64,000 nt of DNA from contig NC_135381.1 in the NCBI RefSeq assembly GCF_049243985.1, forward strand, positions 17,905,345-17,969,344. Direction: 5' to 3'. This document shows positions 35,279 through 46,300 of the stretch, one piece after another; position 1 is the stretch's first letter, and each line of letters opens with the position of its first letter. The notes beneath the pieces were generated by a model, which was not told the DNA's origin, made no database searches, and saw only the letters and a list, made by a program, of their open reading frames with translations. The position numbers and the translations under genes were made by a program. This DNA is from Paroedura picta. Its lineage: Eukaryota; Chordata; Lepidosauria; Squamata; Gekkonidae.

Positions 35279-35432
35279 CAGTGGTCCCCAACCTTTTTCG
35301 GGCTGGGGACTGGGTCGGCGGAGAGGGAGGCCCGGGGCCCAGGGGGAGGGAGAGGGAGGCACCCACGCCTCCCTCCCTCCTGCTGCGGCCCGGTACCAAG
35401 GGCCCCACGGCCCAGGGGGTTGGGGAACACTG
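35279..35432. mobile_element. GC-rich hAT-type MITE
   Basis: It starts CAGTGGTCCCCAACC and ends GGTTGGGGAACACTG, imperfect inverted ends. The flanks GTATAGAG (35271-35278) and GTATAGTG (35433-35440) match at seven of eight bases, with TA at the centre. The GC-rich interior opens a long spurious frame (35126-35752). Confidence 0.85.
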
Positions 35433-35440
35433 GTATAGTG

Positions 35441-36575
35441 CCGGGACGCGAGAGCTTTGGATCAGACCTCCCTGCATCTGCCTACACCCCCTTTAAGGTG
35501 ATCTGTGCTAGTGGCCATCACTATATCCCCTGGCAGTGGATCCCACAATTCAATTGCATGTGGCGTGAAAAGTCCCCCCCCGTCTTTTTTGTCCATTCAG
35601 AAGGCAGCCGATGGTCCTTTTCGGCAAAGAAGAGGTGTCAGCTCCTCTTTCAAAAAGGTATTAACCAACAAGGAAGTTTCTCTAAGCCTGTAGAGACTAC
35701 TGCTCCATCTGCATTAGCAAAGCATCCCTGGTTTCTTTTAACTTGGCAATAGAGGGATGGATGCCGCTCCTAGGCAGGCCTCTTCACTGCTGCTGCAGCA
35801 CTGTGCCAGTCAGAGGCCTGCTGAACTGACAGAGGGGGCCTGGCAGAGGGGTCTTGTTGCAAGGGGAATGATTCACCAGACTCCTTGTCTCTGTGTACTC
35901 TTTGGAGATGAGTAGCCTCTTTGGAGCGTCACAGGCCCCTGCAGGATTTGTTATTCTAAGACTCTTGTCCCAAATGAGAAACAAATGGAGGGAAGCAACA
36001 GGCCTGCACAGCCTGCAAATGGAGAAAGCAAGGGGGTGACACATTTTGCTGTCCAAGAGGAAGAACATTTGGACTGAGAGGTTCGGGGGAGAGGGGCATT
36101 TGCTATTTTCATTTCTCTCATGTTAAAGCCCCTTTGGGACGTGGACGGAAAGTGCATGAAATCCACCATACACTTATAGCATGCTGCCCATATTCTTAAT
36201 GCAGCTCTGCTTGTTAGAACTGGAATATTGTCCCTTGGCTAATGGAAGGAAGGATCTAAATGGGTAGGTTTGTAAGGGTCCTTCAGCTGCCCAGTCACAG
36301 ACAGCTCAGGGGCTTCCGAGATAAGGCCTTACACTTTGAATTGTGCTGAGAAACAAGTGGATTGCCATCTTGATAGGCAGCCCAACCTAGAGAGCATTAT
36401 GGTAATATATCTGCCACGTTATCATTCTGCCCTTCTTCCTAGTGGGCTCATATATAGGAATGCCTCCTGTCATTGAATCCTCAGAACAAGTTCCCTGGAA
36501 GGATGGCTTGCTGAAAAATAGTGGCTGGCCCATTGAGCTTTGTGGGCTGAACAGGACAATAGAACTGTGCCAACA
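35441..36575. other. Intergenic stretch, no gene seen
   Basis: CACTATATCCCCTGGCAGTG at 35519-35538 and the region after it resemble the CR1-like non-coding repeats of the window, but the match is weak. No exon is found. Confidence 0.35.
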
Positions 36576-36583
36576 CTTTATGT

Positions 36584-36707
36584 CAGGGGTAGTCAACCTG
36601 TGGTCCTCCAGAACGTCCATGGACTACAATTCCCAGCAAATGCTGGCAGGGGCTCCTGGGAATTGTAGTCTATGGACATCTGGAGGACCACAGGTTGACT
36701 ACCCCTG
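36584..36707. mobile_element. Palindromic hAT-like MITE, copy 10 (type A)
   Basis: Complete termini and a perfect 8-bp target duplication CTTTATGT (36576-36583 and 36708-36715). Confidence 0.95.
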
Positions 36708-36798
36708 CTTTATGTCATTGGAAACAAGCATAGACTGTGGTCGGCTTATATTATTCTAGAAAGGCCACAATGTTGAACCAGCTACTGTTTATACGATC

Positions 36799-36924
36799 CT
36801 AGGGGTAGTCAAACTGCGGCCCTCCAGATGTCCATGGACTACAATTCCCAGGATTCCCCTGCCAGCAAACGCTGGCAGGGGGCTCCTGGGAATTGTAGTC
36901 CATGGACATCTGGAGGGCCGCAGT
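36799..36924. mobile_element. Palindromic hAT-like MITE, copy 11 (type B), damaged right end
   Basis: It starts CTAGGGGTAGTCAAAC and stops after GGGCCGCAGT, lacking the last fifteen or so bases. ATACGATC before it and GTATGATC shortly after may be the decayed target duplication. It lies about 90 bp from copy 10. Confidence 0.85.
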
Positions 36925-36951
36925 GGTGTATGATCTTGCCCAAAGGTTTCA

Positions 36952-36985
<34 letters not shown>

Positions 36986-37410
36986 AGTTGTGAAGTTGTG
37001 TCCGACCCATTGCGACCCCATGGACAATGATCCTCCAGGCCTTCCTGTCCTCTACCATTCCCTGGAGTCCATTTAAGCTAGCATTGATTGCTTCAGTGAC
37101 TCCATCCAGCCACCTCATTCTCTGTTGTCCCCTTCTTCTTTTGCCCTCGATCACTCCCAGCATTAGGCTCTTCTCCAGAGAGTCCTTCCTTCTCATGAGG
37201 TGGCCAAAGTATTTGAGTTTCATCTTCAGGATCTGACCTTCTAAGGAGCAGTCAGGGCTGATCTCCTCTTGGACTGACCGGTTTGTTCGCCTTGCAGTCC
37301 AAGGGACTTGCAAGAGTCTTCTCCAGCCCCAGAGTTCAAAAGCCTCAATTCTTTGATGCTCAGTCTTCCTTATGGTCCCACATTCACAGCTATAGAGAAA
37401 ACTCTATAGA
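36952..37410 (-). mobile_element. Bov-B (RTE) LINE 3' end with (AAC)n tail
   Basis: On the minus strand the frame at 36984-37313 reads VPWTARRTNRSVQEEISPDC, KLKYFGHLMRRKDSLEKSLM and RRGQQRMRWLDGVTEAINAS, the C-terminal end of the Bov-B ORF. After the stop come the (GTT)n run at about 36952-36985, which is the (AAC)n tail on the element's own strand. The element is 5'-truncated. It matters because Bov-B is the partner that mobilises Sauria SINEs. Confidence 0.92.
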
Positions 37411-39274
37411 CAATACTAAAAGGCAAAAGTTTCATGTAGGTATTAAATAACATGTGTGAAGACAATGGTCTTTTGCAGCAGCTGCAAAGAAAACTCCTGG
37501 GCTGGGCAGAAGCCCCTCAGTGCCACCTTTGGGAATGCCTAGTCAAGTAGAATCCATCAGGGTGTGGCATTCCTTTCCCAGAAGGTTGCTGAGATACCCA
37601 GGAGAATCAACAAGGTCACATTCCACCTGTATGTCTCCTGGTAATAGTCATCTATCAAAGCAATCAAGATTGTTTCAGTCATAAAAATAGATTAGCAGCT
37701 AGCCAGATTTCAATGGTTCTAAATAATAATTTTCATCGAACGAGTTTCTTAAGAAGTGATCTACTGCTTGGGTGTGTGCTTCGGTTGTATTGGCAACAAT
37801 ATTTGCAGGCAAGTTGCAGCTTGCTTCTGATGATTCTGAGTTTTTCTGGAGGGAAGGGTGGCTTTGTGCAGATAAAATGGTGCCAGGTAAGCAACTGGGC
37901 TTTGCAGCCTGTCACCCCTTTACAGTAGGTTCAAAAAAGTGTACTAGATTTTGTTGGGCTTTGCTCTGTCCTGAGTCTAAAGCTCATCTGATAATGGCTT
38001 GACGGTGACGAAGATGTTGAAATTTCTGTTATTCCCAAATTGTCACTTATTTGCTCAACATTGAAAACCAAATAACCTTTATGCCCTCCTATTTGTGTTG
38101 GGCCAAAATATTTGGGGACAGCTTCACAGTTGCCATGGCAACCTTGAAGCCCCAAAATAAGGCATTCCTGGCATGAATGCTGGATTCCTTGAAGATTAAA
38201 TATCTTGCAGCTGTCGATAGCAAATAAAAGAGCAGTTTCCATAGCTCAGGTAGAAAGACTTTTATGGAGACTAATAGAACCTATTCTGTCATGCATGCCA
38301 TACATCTGGAGTTGAAACTGCCTGGCAAAAAATCTGGAAAGGGTGGTGGAAACTGAGTATATTCCCCCCTTCATGGCCACTAAATCTCCCATCAGTCTTA
38401 GGTGGAGTTGGACTAGCCAGCCTTTAAGGCTTTCCAGTCTATGACTCCTATTCAAAATGAAAAACACAACCTACCCTCCTCCACAAAACAACAACAACAA
38501 CAAGCAAACAATGCCCCCTCACCCCAGCCACACTATTCTTCCATGCCTCCTTGTTTTAGTACCAGTTCCTGGGCACGTAACCCCTAACAAGAAGAAACAA
38601 GTAGAGAGAAGCACACACAGCATCTCAGCCTGGCTGCCTCAGCCTTACTAATTTCCAAAAACGGGAGGCCCTCCCTCGCACCAAGGGCCTGACCATCTGC
38701 TAGCGCAGTCTGGCCCTCCAGTTCAGTCTCGCGTCAATTGCAATGACAGTCAAAGAGGAAAGAATAAGGGATGAAGGGAAAAGTGCACATGCACCTGACT
38801 GTGCCTACGGGGAACAACAGGGGTAAAGGATCCTTTCCCTCCCTCAGTCCTCAGATAACCCAGTTCGCACTGCAAAGGAACGGCCCTAGAACAGCTGGTG
38901 CAGTCTGCATATTGTTCTGGTTCATTTAAGCCATTCTGACACGGTTTGAGTTGGCACTGCCAGTGCAGTACTGCACCCCACATCTGTCCTTTCGCGGCAC
39001 AGAGCACCTAATCATGCTGAAGCTCCTTTTGCAGTCCAGATGGACTTGTCTTTGGGGTGCTGTGACAGAGTCTCAGCCAAACTTGACGTGTCCAACGTGA
39101 CACACCAGAGAAGCCAATGTAAGAAATGCGCTCCTAGGTGACTGTTAGCGTGGAAGCTGATACTGGCCCAAAAAGCTTAGTCTGGGGTCACAAATGCCGG
39201 AGGGCGGCTTCTTTTCGCCTCACAATCCCATCCCCGAAAAGGACCAAGGCAGAACAGCCTCCTGTCCCCACTGC
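37411..39274. other. Intergenic stretch, nothing recognised
   Basis: A short (CAA)n run lies near 38487. No gene or clear repeat is visible. Confidence 0.4.
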
Positions 39275-39295
39275 TGTGTATGTGGATCCACCGAG

Positions 39296-39561
39296 CCAGT
39301 TTGGTGTATAGTTAGGAGTGCAGACTTCTAATCTGGTGAGCCAGGTTTGATTCCTTGCTCTCCTACATGCAACCAGCTGGGTGACCTTGGGCTCGCCACA
39401 GCACTGAAAAAGCTGTTCTGACCAAGCAGTAATCTCAGGGCTCTCTCAGCCTCAGCTCCCTCACAGGGTGTCTGTTGTGGGGAGAGGAATGGGAAGGTGA
39501 TTGGAAGCCACTTTGAGATTCCTATGGGTAGAGAAAAGCGGCATATAAGAACCAACTCTTC
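39296..39561 (+). repeat. tRNA-derived SINE nested in the LTR element
   Basis: A near-complete copy: AGCCAGTTTGGTGTATAGTT, GACTTCTAATCTGGTGAGCC, CAACCAGCTGGGTGACCTTG and GCGGCATATAAGAACCAACT. TGTGGATCCA before it and TGTGGATTCA after it look like the target duplication. Confidence 0.8.
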
Positions 39562-41499
39562 TGTGGATTCAAAGGTATTTGCTGCACCCTGATTGGATAG
39601 CACATGTCCAGATCCACTCAGGGTCCGATCACTTTAAACAGCACAGCCATCCAGTCACCTGCAAGCACGGGAAATCCTACTGCCCTTGACTTGTATATAT
39701 ATCTTGGGGGTGGTGGTGGTGGGGTGTTCGGGGGTTTTCCAGTACTCTCTGCGCCATGATCTGAATCACAGTAAGAGCTGAATGGTTCCAGTGCCTCTGT
39801 GTTTCTTGACCGATGGATCCAACACCCACCTTGTTTTAAACTCTAGTGTCATGTTTATTGATAGCACTGCTCAGGTTTCCGCATCTGGGTGTCTTTTCTA
39901 TATTTATCGTTGCCTGCCACTATCTCCTTCGCTGGTTTTGTTTCTTCCTTGATCATTGCTTTATGATATTAAATTGTGTCTTACGTTAGATAGGTTTTAT
40001 TGCAGGCATCCAGTCTCCTGCAAGCACGGGAAATCCTATTGTCCTTGGCTTGTATCTATTGATGAGGATGTTCCGGGTTTTCCAGTACAGTTTGTGCCAT
40101 GAGTCGAGTCACAATAAAGAGCTGAATCATTTCAGTGCCTCCGTGTTCCTTGTCCTACGGATCTACACTGGCAATGAAGGTGGGATCAAGACACCGGGAA
40201 TACAGTCCTAGTAATCGATCGCCATTGGTATCGCTGCTGCGGAGCCCTGCCTGATTGCGCTGTCTGACAGAGACGGTCAGCTTTGACGAGGTCATTGGCA
40301 AGCTTAAAGGGTACCTCAGCCCGAAGCCTGGAATCACTGCCAGCTGTGATGCAGTCTACAAATGTGTTCAAAAATAAGGTGAGTCCATCCAGAAATTCGT
40401 TGCAGCCCTCCGCAGCACAGCCAGATCCTGCAAATTCACTGCCATGGAGGAGATGATCTGCAACCAAACGGTGTGTGGCCTTAGAGACAACGCCTTAGAG
40501 ATGGCCTTAGACACAACGCCACCTTTTCACCACACAGAATCCTAACTTTAAGGCAGCATTGGCTGAGGTTCCTTGCAGAAACCACTGCCTACAACACGAA
40601 GGTTTCCAACACTGGTGAGGAGGGCAAAGAGGCCATCAGCTGCACAGGTAAGCAGAAAAGATGGTGTGCACAATGAAGGATGCACTCTCCTGGATGACAC
40701 CAGGGGACTGGGACCAGTGCTGACAAATCTTTTGGCTCACCAGCACATTACACTGACAACTGCAATGGGGAAGAGCCCAGCAGAGCTACCCATGAACCGG
40801 CACCTGACAACCCTGCTGGATAGGCTGCACCCAGATCACATGGAAGACTGGCAAGGTGGGTGCACAGAGGAGGCTGCGATGCCTCCTGCCTGCTTGTTCA
40901 TTCCTGAGGATCCTGTGTATGCTTGGAACTACGTGGATGGCCCTGACTGGATTCTAGCAACAGTCACCGGACCTATGTTGTACCAGGTCCAATCCCCGGA
41001 GGGCCGCATGCTTTGCCACCACATGGATCACCTATGGCAGTGGGATACAGGACTACTGTACCCAGCAGAACCTGCAGAGGTAGCCCCTGCGCCTGCACCA
41101 CAGCCGGCAGCATGGCCCCCTCTGCCTGGACCTCCAGCACCTTTGGGCTCTGTTCCCATTAACTCCCCAGCTCTGGCTGGAATGGACTCTCGACCCTTGT
41201 TGGACCCTACCTCAGCTCCAGTCTTCATGGCTGCAGAGCCCTGGAGATCTGTGTGAACAAGGACTGTGCCTCAGTATATCCAGGACTTTGTAATTGGCTA
41301 AGTGACTATCTTGGGGGGCAGGGTCTTGTGTATGTGGATCTTATGAAGACCTGAGCTTGAGGTCTGAGGCAGGATTGCAATACCGTGTCACTCATTCACT
41401 CTCCGTGCCCTGATTGGAGAGTGCATGGCCAGACCCACTCAGGATCCAATCACTTTGAACTGCACAGGTGGGAGCGCAGGAAGTCCTATTTGCCTTGAC

Positions 41500-41610
41500 T
41501 TGAATGTATGTTTATATATGTGTGTGTATGTATACCCTCATATATATATATGTATCTTGACCCATAGATCTAACATCCAGCTTGTTTGTATGTGTATATA
41601 TGTGTATGTA
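41500..41610. repeat. (TATG)n-type low-complexity tract
   Basis: A run of TATATATG, TGTGTATG and similar units lies just before the CR1 insertion, within the right terminal block of the LTR element. Confidence 0.6.
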
Positions 41611-41613
41611 TAT

Positions 41614-42147
41614 AGAATAATAGAGTTGGTCATCATGGGTCATCTAGTTCAACCCCCTGTAATATGCAGGACACTCACAACCCTATCGCTCATCCACTGT
41701 AACCTGCCACCCCATTGAGCCTTCACAGAATCAGCCTCTCTGTCAGATGGCTATCTAGCCTCTGTTTAAAATTTTCCAAAGATGGAGAACCCACCACCTC
41801 CCGAGGAAGCCTGTTTCACTGAGAAGCCGCTCTAACTGTCAGGAACTTCTTCCGGATGTTGAGACGGAATTTCTTTTGAATTAATTTTATCCCATTGGTT
41901 CTGGTCCGTCCCCCTGGGGCAAGAGAGAACAACTCTGCTCCATCCTCCATATGGCAGCCTTTTAAATACTTGAAGATGGTTATCAGATCCCCTCTCAGTC
42001 ATCTCCTCTCTAGGCTAAACAGACCAAGCTCCCCCAACCTTTCTTTATATGTCTTGGTCTCCAAACCCCTCACCATCTTTCTTGCCCTCCTCTGCTCATG
42101 TTCCAGTTTGTCTACATCCCTCTTCAACTGGGGTCCCCAAAACGGAT
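41614..42147 (-). mobile_element. CR1 LINE 3' fragment nested in the LTR element
   Basis: The same region as the CR1 at 21.9-22.4 kb in the same orientation, from AATAGAGTTGGTCATCATGG to CTTCAACTGGGGTCCCCAAA. Host sequence (ATATGTNTCTTGACCCAT) occurs on both sides. Confidence 0.85.
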
Positions 42148-42421
42148 ATATGTTTCTTGACCCATGGATCTAACGCCCAGCTTGTTTTAAACTCTAGTGT
42201 CATGTTTATTGATGGCACTGCTCAGGTTTCCACATCTGGGTGTCTTTTATATATTTATCCTTGCCTGCCATTATCTCATTCATTGGCTTTGTTCCTTCCT
42301 TGATTATTGCTTTACGATATTAAATTGTGTCTTACATTAGATATGTTTTATTGCAGGATCTAGATACAGTAAATAAATTAAATACTAAAAGTAAGAGGTG
42401 TTTCCTTGCTGATCAAGTAAA

Positions 42422-42637
42422 TGAGATCAAAGTTTAAATCCAGGGGCACCTTTAAGAACAAAGTTTTATTCAAGGTATAAGCTTCCGTGTGCATGCGCAC
42501 TTCCGCAGATGCGATGAAACGGGAGTTACCAGTCCATATCGAAGTGCGTTTATATCTTGAGTGAAACTTCGTTGGTCTTAAAGGTGCCATGGGAATCAAA
42601 CTTAGCTCTGCTGCTTCAGACCATCATGACAACCCAC
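42422..42637. repeat. TTGGTCTTAAAGGTGC inverted-repeat element, copy 5
   Basis: The left arm GGGGCACCTTTAAGAACAAA and right arm GTTGGTCTTAAAGGTGCCAT are inverted; the middle has GTGCATGCGCACTTCCGCAG. Confidence 0.65.
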
Positions 42638-43301
42638 TTGAAATAACCAAGTAGAAATTATTTTCTTGGCACTGGCTAGCCATCCAGAGCAGAATCTGGG
42701 ATAACCAGATCCAAATTCTGACTCTGCCCTGGAAGCTCACTGCTATTGGAAGCTCGCCTTTGAACAGCTGTAAGCTGTTTGGTTCCCCGTTGGGAAGAAA
42801 AATGTGGTATGAATAGCTAAATAAATAGATAAGACCAGAGGAGCCCTGCTGGATCAGAAGACAGCAAATGTAGTTCAATATGCTGTGTCACACAAAGTAG
42901 CTGCCAGTTGGGTATAAGTAATATATAATGGACTCTGCATACAATATTTTGAAACTTTCCCATTCTTCAGGTGGGAAATGACACTCTTGTTGGGGACAGC
43001 TAATGCCCTAGGTAATTGTTCTATGGTGGCTTGACCTGACCTTGCCTCCTTCTTCCTCAGTTTTACATTCAGGTCCCTGCTGACCCCCAAATGAAAGGCC
43101 CCTCCTCCTCTTCCCATCCTTACCCCCTGGGGCATTTCTCACAAATGGTGTCTCACTTTTCTCTCCAGTGTTTGTTTTTGTCACTGGAGCTGACAAAGTT
43201 CTCTCAGCCCCACACTGACCCACTGTTTATTCAACTGGGGCACATTTCGCAGGCTGGGCAGCTCCCCCTCCCCTGCCCAAGGCGAGCACTCATGGAAGGC
43301 C
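42638..43301. other. Non-coding stretch and upstream region of RIPPLY1
   Basis: A short CR1-related piece (GAGCCCTGCTGGATCAGAAG) lies at about 42840. The RIPPLY1 promoter should occupy the right end. An E-box-like CAAATG occurs near 43143, of uncertain meaning. Confidence 0.4.
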
Positions 43302-43307
43302 TATAAA
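43302..43307 (+). promoter_or_regulatory. RIPPLY1: TATA box of RIPPLY1
   Basis: TATAAA lies 53 bp before the start codon at 43360, within GGCCTATAAAGGCC. With usual spacing, transcription would start near 43330, leaving a 5' UTR of about 30 nt. Confidence 0.6.
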
Positions 43308-43359
43308 GGCCACCAAGTTAAGAGCAAAGGAGTCAGAGGAGAGCACCAAGGGCTCCGCT

Positions 43360-46300
43360 ATGGAAGGTTCCTTGAACTGCCTGGCACTGCCTAGTTCACT
43401 TAGGAGGACCCCGCAGCATGTTGAATCCAAGAACCATGGCCAGGATCCAAGGCAAGGAAGAAGGTAAGGGGCTCCGGACTTTGGCTCATTCAAAACGTCA
43501 CAGGGGTGTAGCCTGGAGAAGAAGGGGTCAAACCAAGCCCAAAACGTTTTGCTGCCTTGAGCAGAGTCAGTAGGAGAGAGACTGTGCATGTGCACGCATG
43601 CATTGGTAATGGTGCCCTTGTTGCCAATTCTGGCCTGGGAAATTCCTGGAGATTTGGAGGCAGTGCCTGTGGAAGGGGGAATTTGGAGAACAATTCCAGT
43701 TAGGATCTGTGGTATGCCATAGAGTTTGGGCTTTTTCCAAGACAACTAATCACTGTAGTCTAGAGATCAGCTGTAATTCTGGGGAAACTTCCAGTTCCAT
43801 CTGTAGGCCGACCCCAGTTAAGAAGTGTTTGTGCAGGGAGCCGCTTTCTTCCTGGGACCTGTGGAGCCATGGCAATCCTCTCTACCAGGCATTCCTGGGG
43901 CAGCAAGTTTGGGTTCCAGCCATATGCACTTTGATCAGAGCACACATGTGACCAGAACACCAGTGAGAATGCTGAACACTGCTAGCATCATCTGTTTCCC
44001 ATCTAGATGTTTACCATGGTGTCTTTCTCAGCTGGTGGGCGCATGGGGGCCTGGATAGATTGGCCATGAACTCCCCAAGTCTATAGAGGGACTCCTATCC
44101 TGAACCTTCACCTACATCTATCCATGTACTAGTTGGCGGCCAGGCTGCTCTCAGATCAGAATGGTGCCCCTGGATCTTTTTGTCTGCCTCTCAGCATCCG
44201 CTTTCCTGTTTGTCACAGACCCGATGTGCTATGGAGGCCATGGCTGACCAACCCACAGAAGGCCACCAGAGAAGCCAAGGAGCAGGAGTGTCCCGTAAGT
44301 GCCGCTCCTAGGGTTGCCAACTCCAGGCTTGGAAATTCCTGGAGGTTTTTGAGGTGGAGCCTGAGGAGGGTGAGGTTTGGGGAGGGAAGGGACTTCAGTG
44401 GGGTATAAGGCCATAACGTCCACCTTCCAAAGTGGCTATTTTCTCCAGGTGAACTGATCTCTGTCACCTGGGAATCACTTGTAATCCCAGGAGATCTCCA
44501 GTCACCACCTGGAAGATGGCAACACTTAGCTGCTCCTCTGAAAGAGGGATCCAAGCCAAAGGATCAGGAATGATGGGGTCGATATCTCATGGGGCAAGCA
44601 AAGAAAGGAAACGATGGGGGCCACGATGGCATACAAAGGCAGGATGGCAGTGTCACTAGGGAAATATTTAGGGTTGCGAGCTCTGGGTTGGGAAATACTT
44701 GGAGACTTTGAGGGTGGAGCCAGGAGTGGGCAGGATCTGAGGCAGGGAGGGATCTCAGTGGAGTATAATGCTACAGAATGCCTCCAAAGCATTCATTTTC
44801 TCCAGGGGAACTGATCTCTTTAGGTTGGACATGACCTGTAATTTCAGGAGATCCTTACCTGGGGACTGGCATCCCTAGCAAATCTTCCGTATTCCTGCTG
44901 GGCACAGTGAGGGTTGCAGTAAAGCAGGAAGTGGACTGCAATTTGGAGTGACCTGATGAAGAAGTTTGTTATCTTCTCAGCCCATTTCCTGGGTCTTGAA
45001 GAGAACCCAAAGTATGCTTGTTGCCATAGCAGGCTTTTGGAGTGAAAGGGTGGCCTGTTCCTTGGCAAGGCCGGCATTCTTTAGGGAGTTAGTGGGATTT
45101 CTCACAAGAGGCTTTGGCTAAAGCCCAGCTTTGAGAGCCAGTCTGTCCCTCCACCCGCCCGCCCGCCTGCCTGCCTGCCTTCCTTCCTGCTGCTGCTTAG
45201 GTGAAAACTTCAGCTTTTTAGGCCCCAGTCCTTTTCTCATAAATTAACATTCAGATGGGGAGGCAGGAGGTCTTCAAGCCACTATTTCCAGTGTGGTTCT
45301 GTCCTGTCATTGTTCCAAGTTTAAAAGTAAGAGAGAAAGGTGTTGAGGAGCAGGCAGGAAAGAAGCAAATAAATAAATAATCAAGAATTACTTTTGAAAA
45401 GAAACAGCAAGGATTGCAGAATTTGCAGAGCAGTTCACTGTGTTCAAAGTGCTTTTTTTTGCCCTAACAAGTCCTGCTTATCTCTGGGGCAATTTCTCGT
45501 AATCGGCTACATTAAGAAACCACAGCGCACACACAAAACAGCAGCCGCAACAGCTGTGAGAAAAAACTAGTCAGCAAGCAAGGAGAGGGAGGGAGGAGCC
45601 TGAAATCCAAGGCATTTTGCTTCCTGCTTGGCTAGCACAGCCTGTTCCATTCAGTGGGTTCATTAAGGCCGAGATTACTTATTTCCTTACTGTGTATATA
45701 CTATTGATGAATCTAATGAATCTCATTGGGGTTTATGTGAGGATTCTCTGCCTCTCCAGCAACTTCCCACCACTGGCCAGCATGCACTGAAGTTTTGACA
45801 CAGAAATGTCTTAAGCATTCCAACAGGGAAGTGGCATGACCAAAAAGATATACAGATGCTTCAGATCAAAGGCTTTGGATGATGAGAACTAATAACTGGC
45901 ACATTCATATGCCCTGCACAACTAGACGAGGCCTTGCCATTCCCTGCTTTCCCCACTTGTTCAGACTTCAAGCTGGCTACAGGGATAGTTCAGGATGTCT
46001 CCTCATTTCAAGTGGTTGCACAGACCGCCCACACTTGAGAACACAGCCAGGATCCCTTGCACTACCTGCTGTGCATGGAGCCATCATTGCTGTCCCAAGG
46101 CACTGCTCAGACTGCCCATACCCATGGCCCTGCACTGGCTGGTGGGCTCTGCTGCTCCTCAGCACTTCAGCTGTGAGGAAACTGCTTGTCAGCATTGGGC
46201 CAGGTGCCCCCTTTGTCCCAGGATGGTGATCGACAGGTTGTCCTGCTACACCCTAGAAATACTGGTTAATGTGTCTTACTTGTGTCCTCCAGGCCTCCAG

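Larger units (their letters stand above)
39275..42360 (+). mobile_element. LTR/Gypsy retrotransposon remnant
   Basis: Related terminal blocks begin TGTGTATGTGGAT at about 39275 and 41327. A purine-rich tract GGGGGGCAGGGTCT precedes the second, and a primer-site-like TGGCAATGAAGGTGG follows the first near 40165. The interior keeps a gag-like piece (about 40.25-40.5 kb) and the tail end of pol, an integrase C-terminal region, at 40573-41256. The element is a fossil: broken in several places and internally incomplete. A SINE (39296-39561) sits in the left terminal block and a CR1 fragment (41614-42147) in the right one, so it is older than both. The extra sequence shared at 39.8-40.0 and 42.2-42.36 kb belongs to the terminal blocks or to another repeat within them. 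Confidence 0.75.

Noticed and set aside
35126-35752. Open frame of 208 residues
   Set aside because: Its centre is the GC-rich hAT MITE at 35279-35432, which keeps the frame open by chance.
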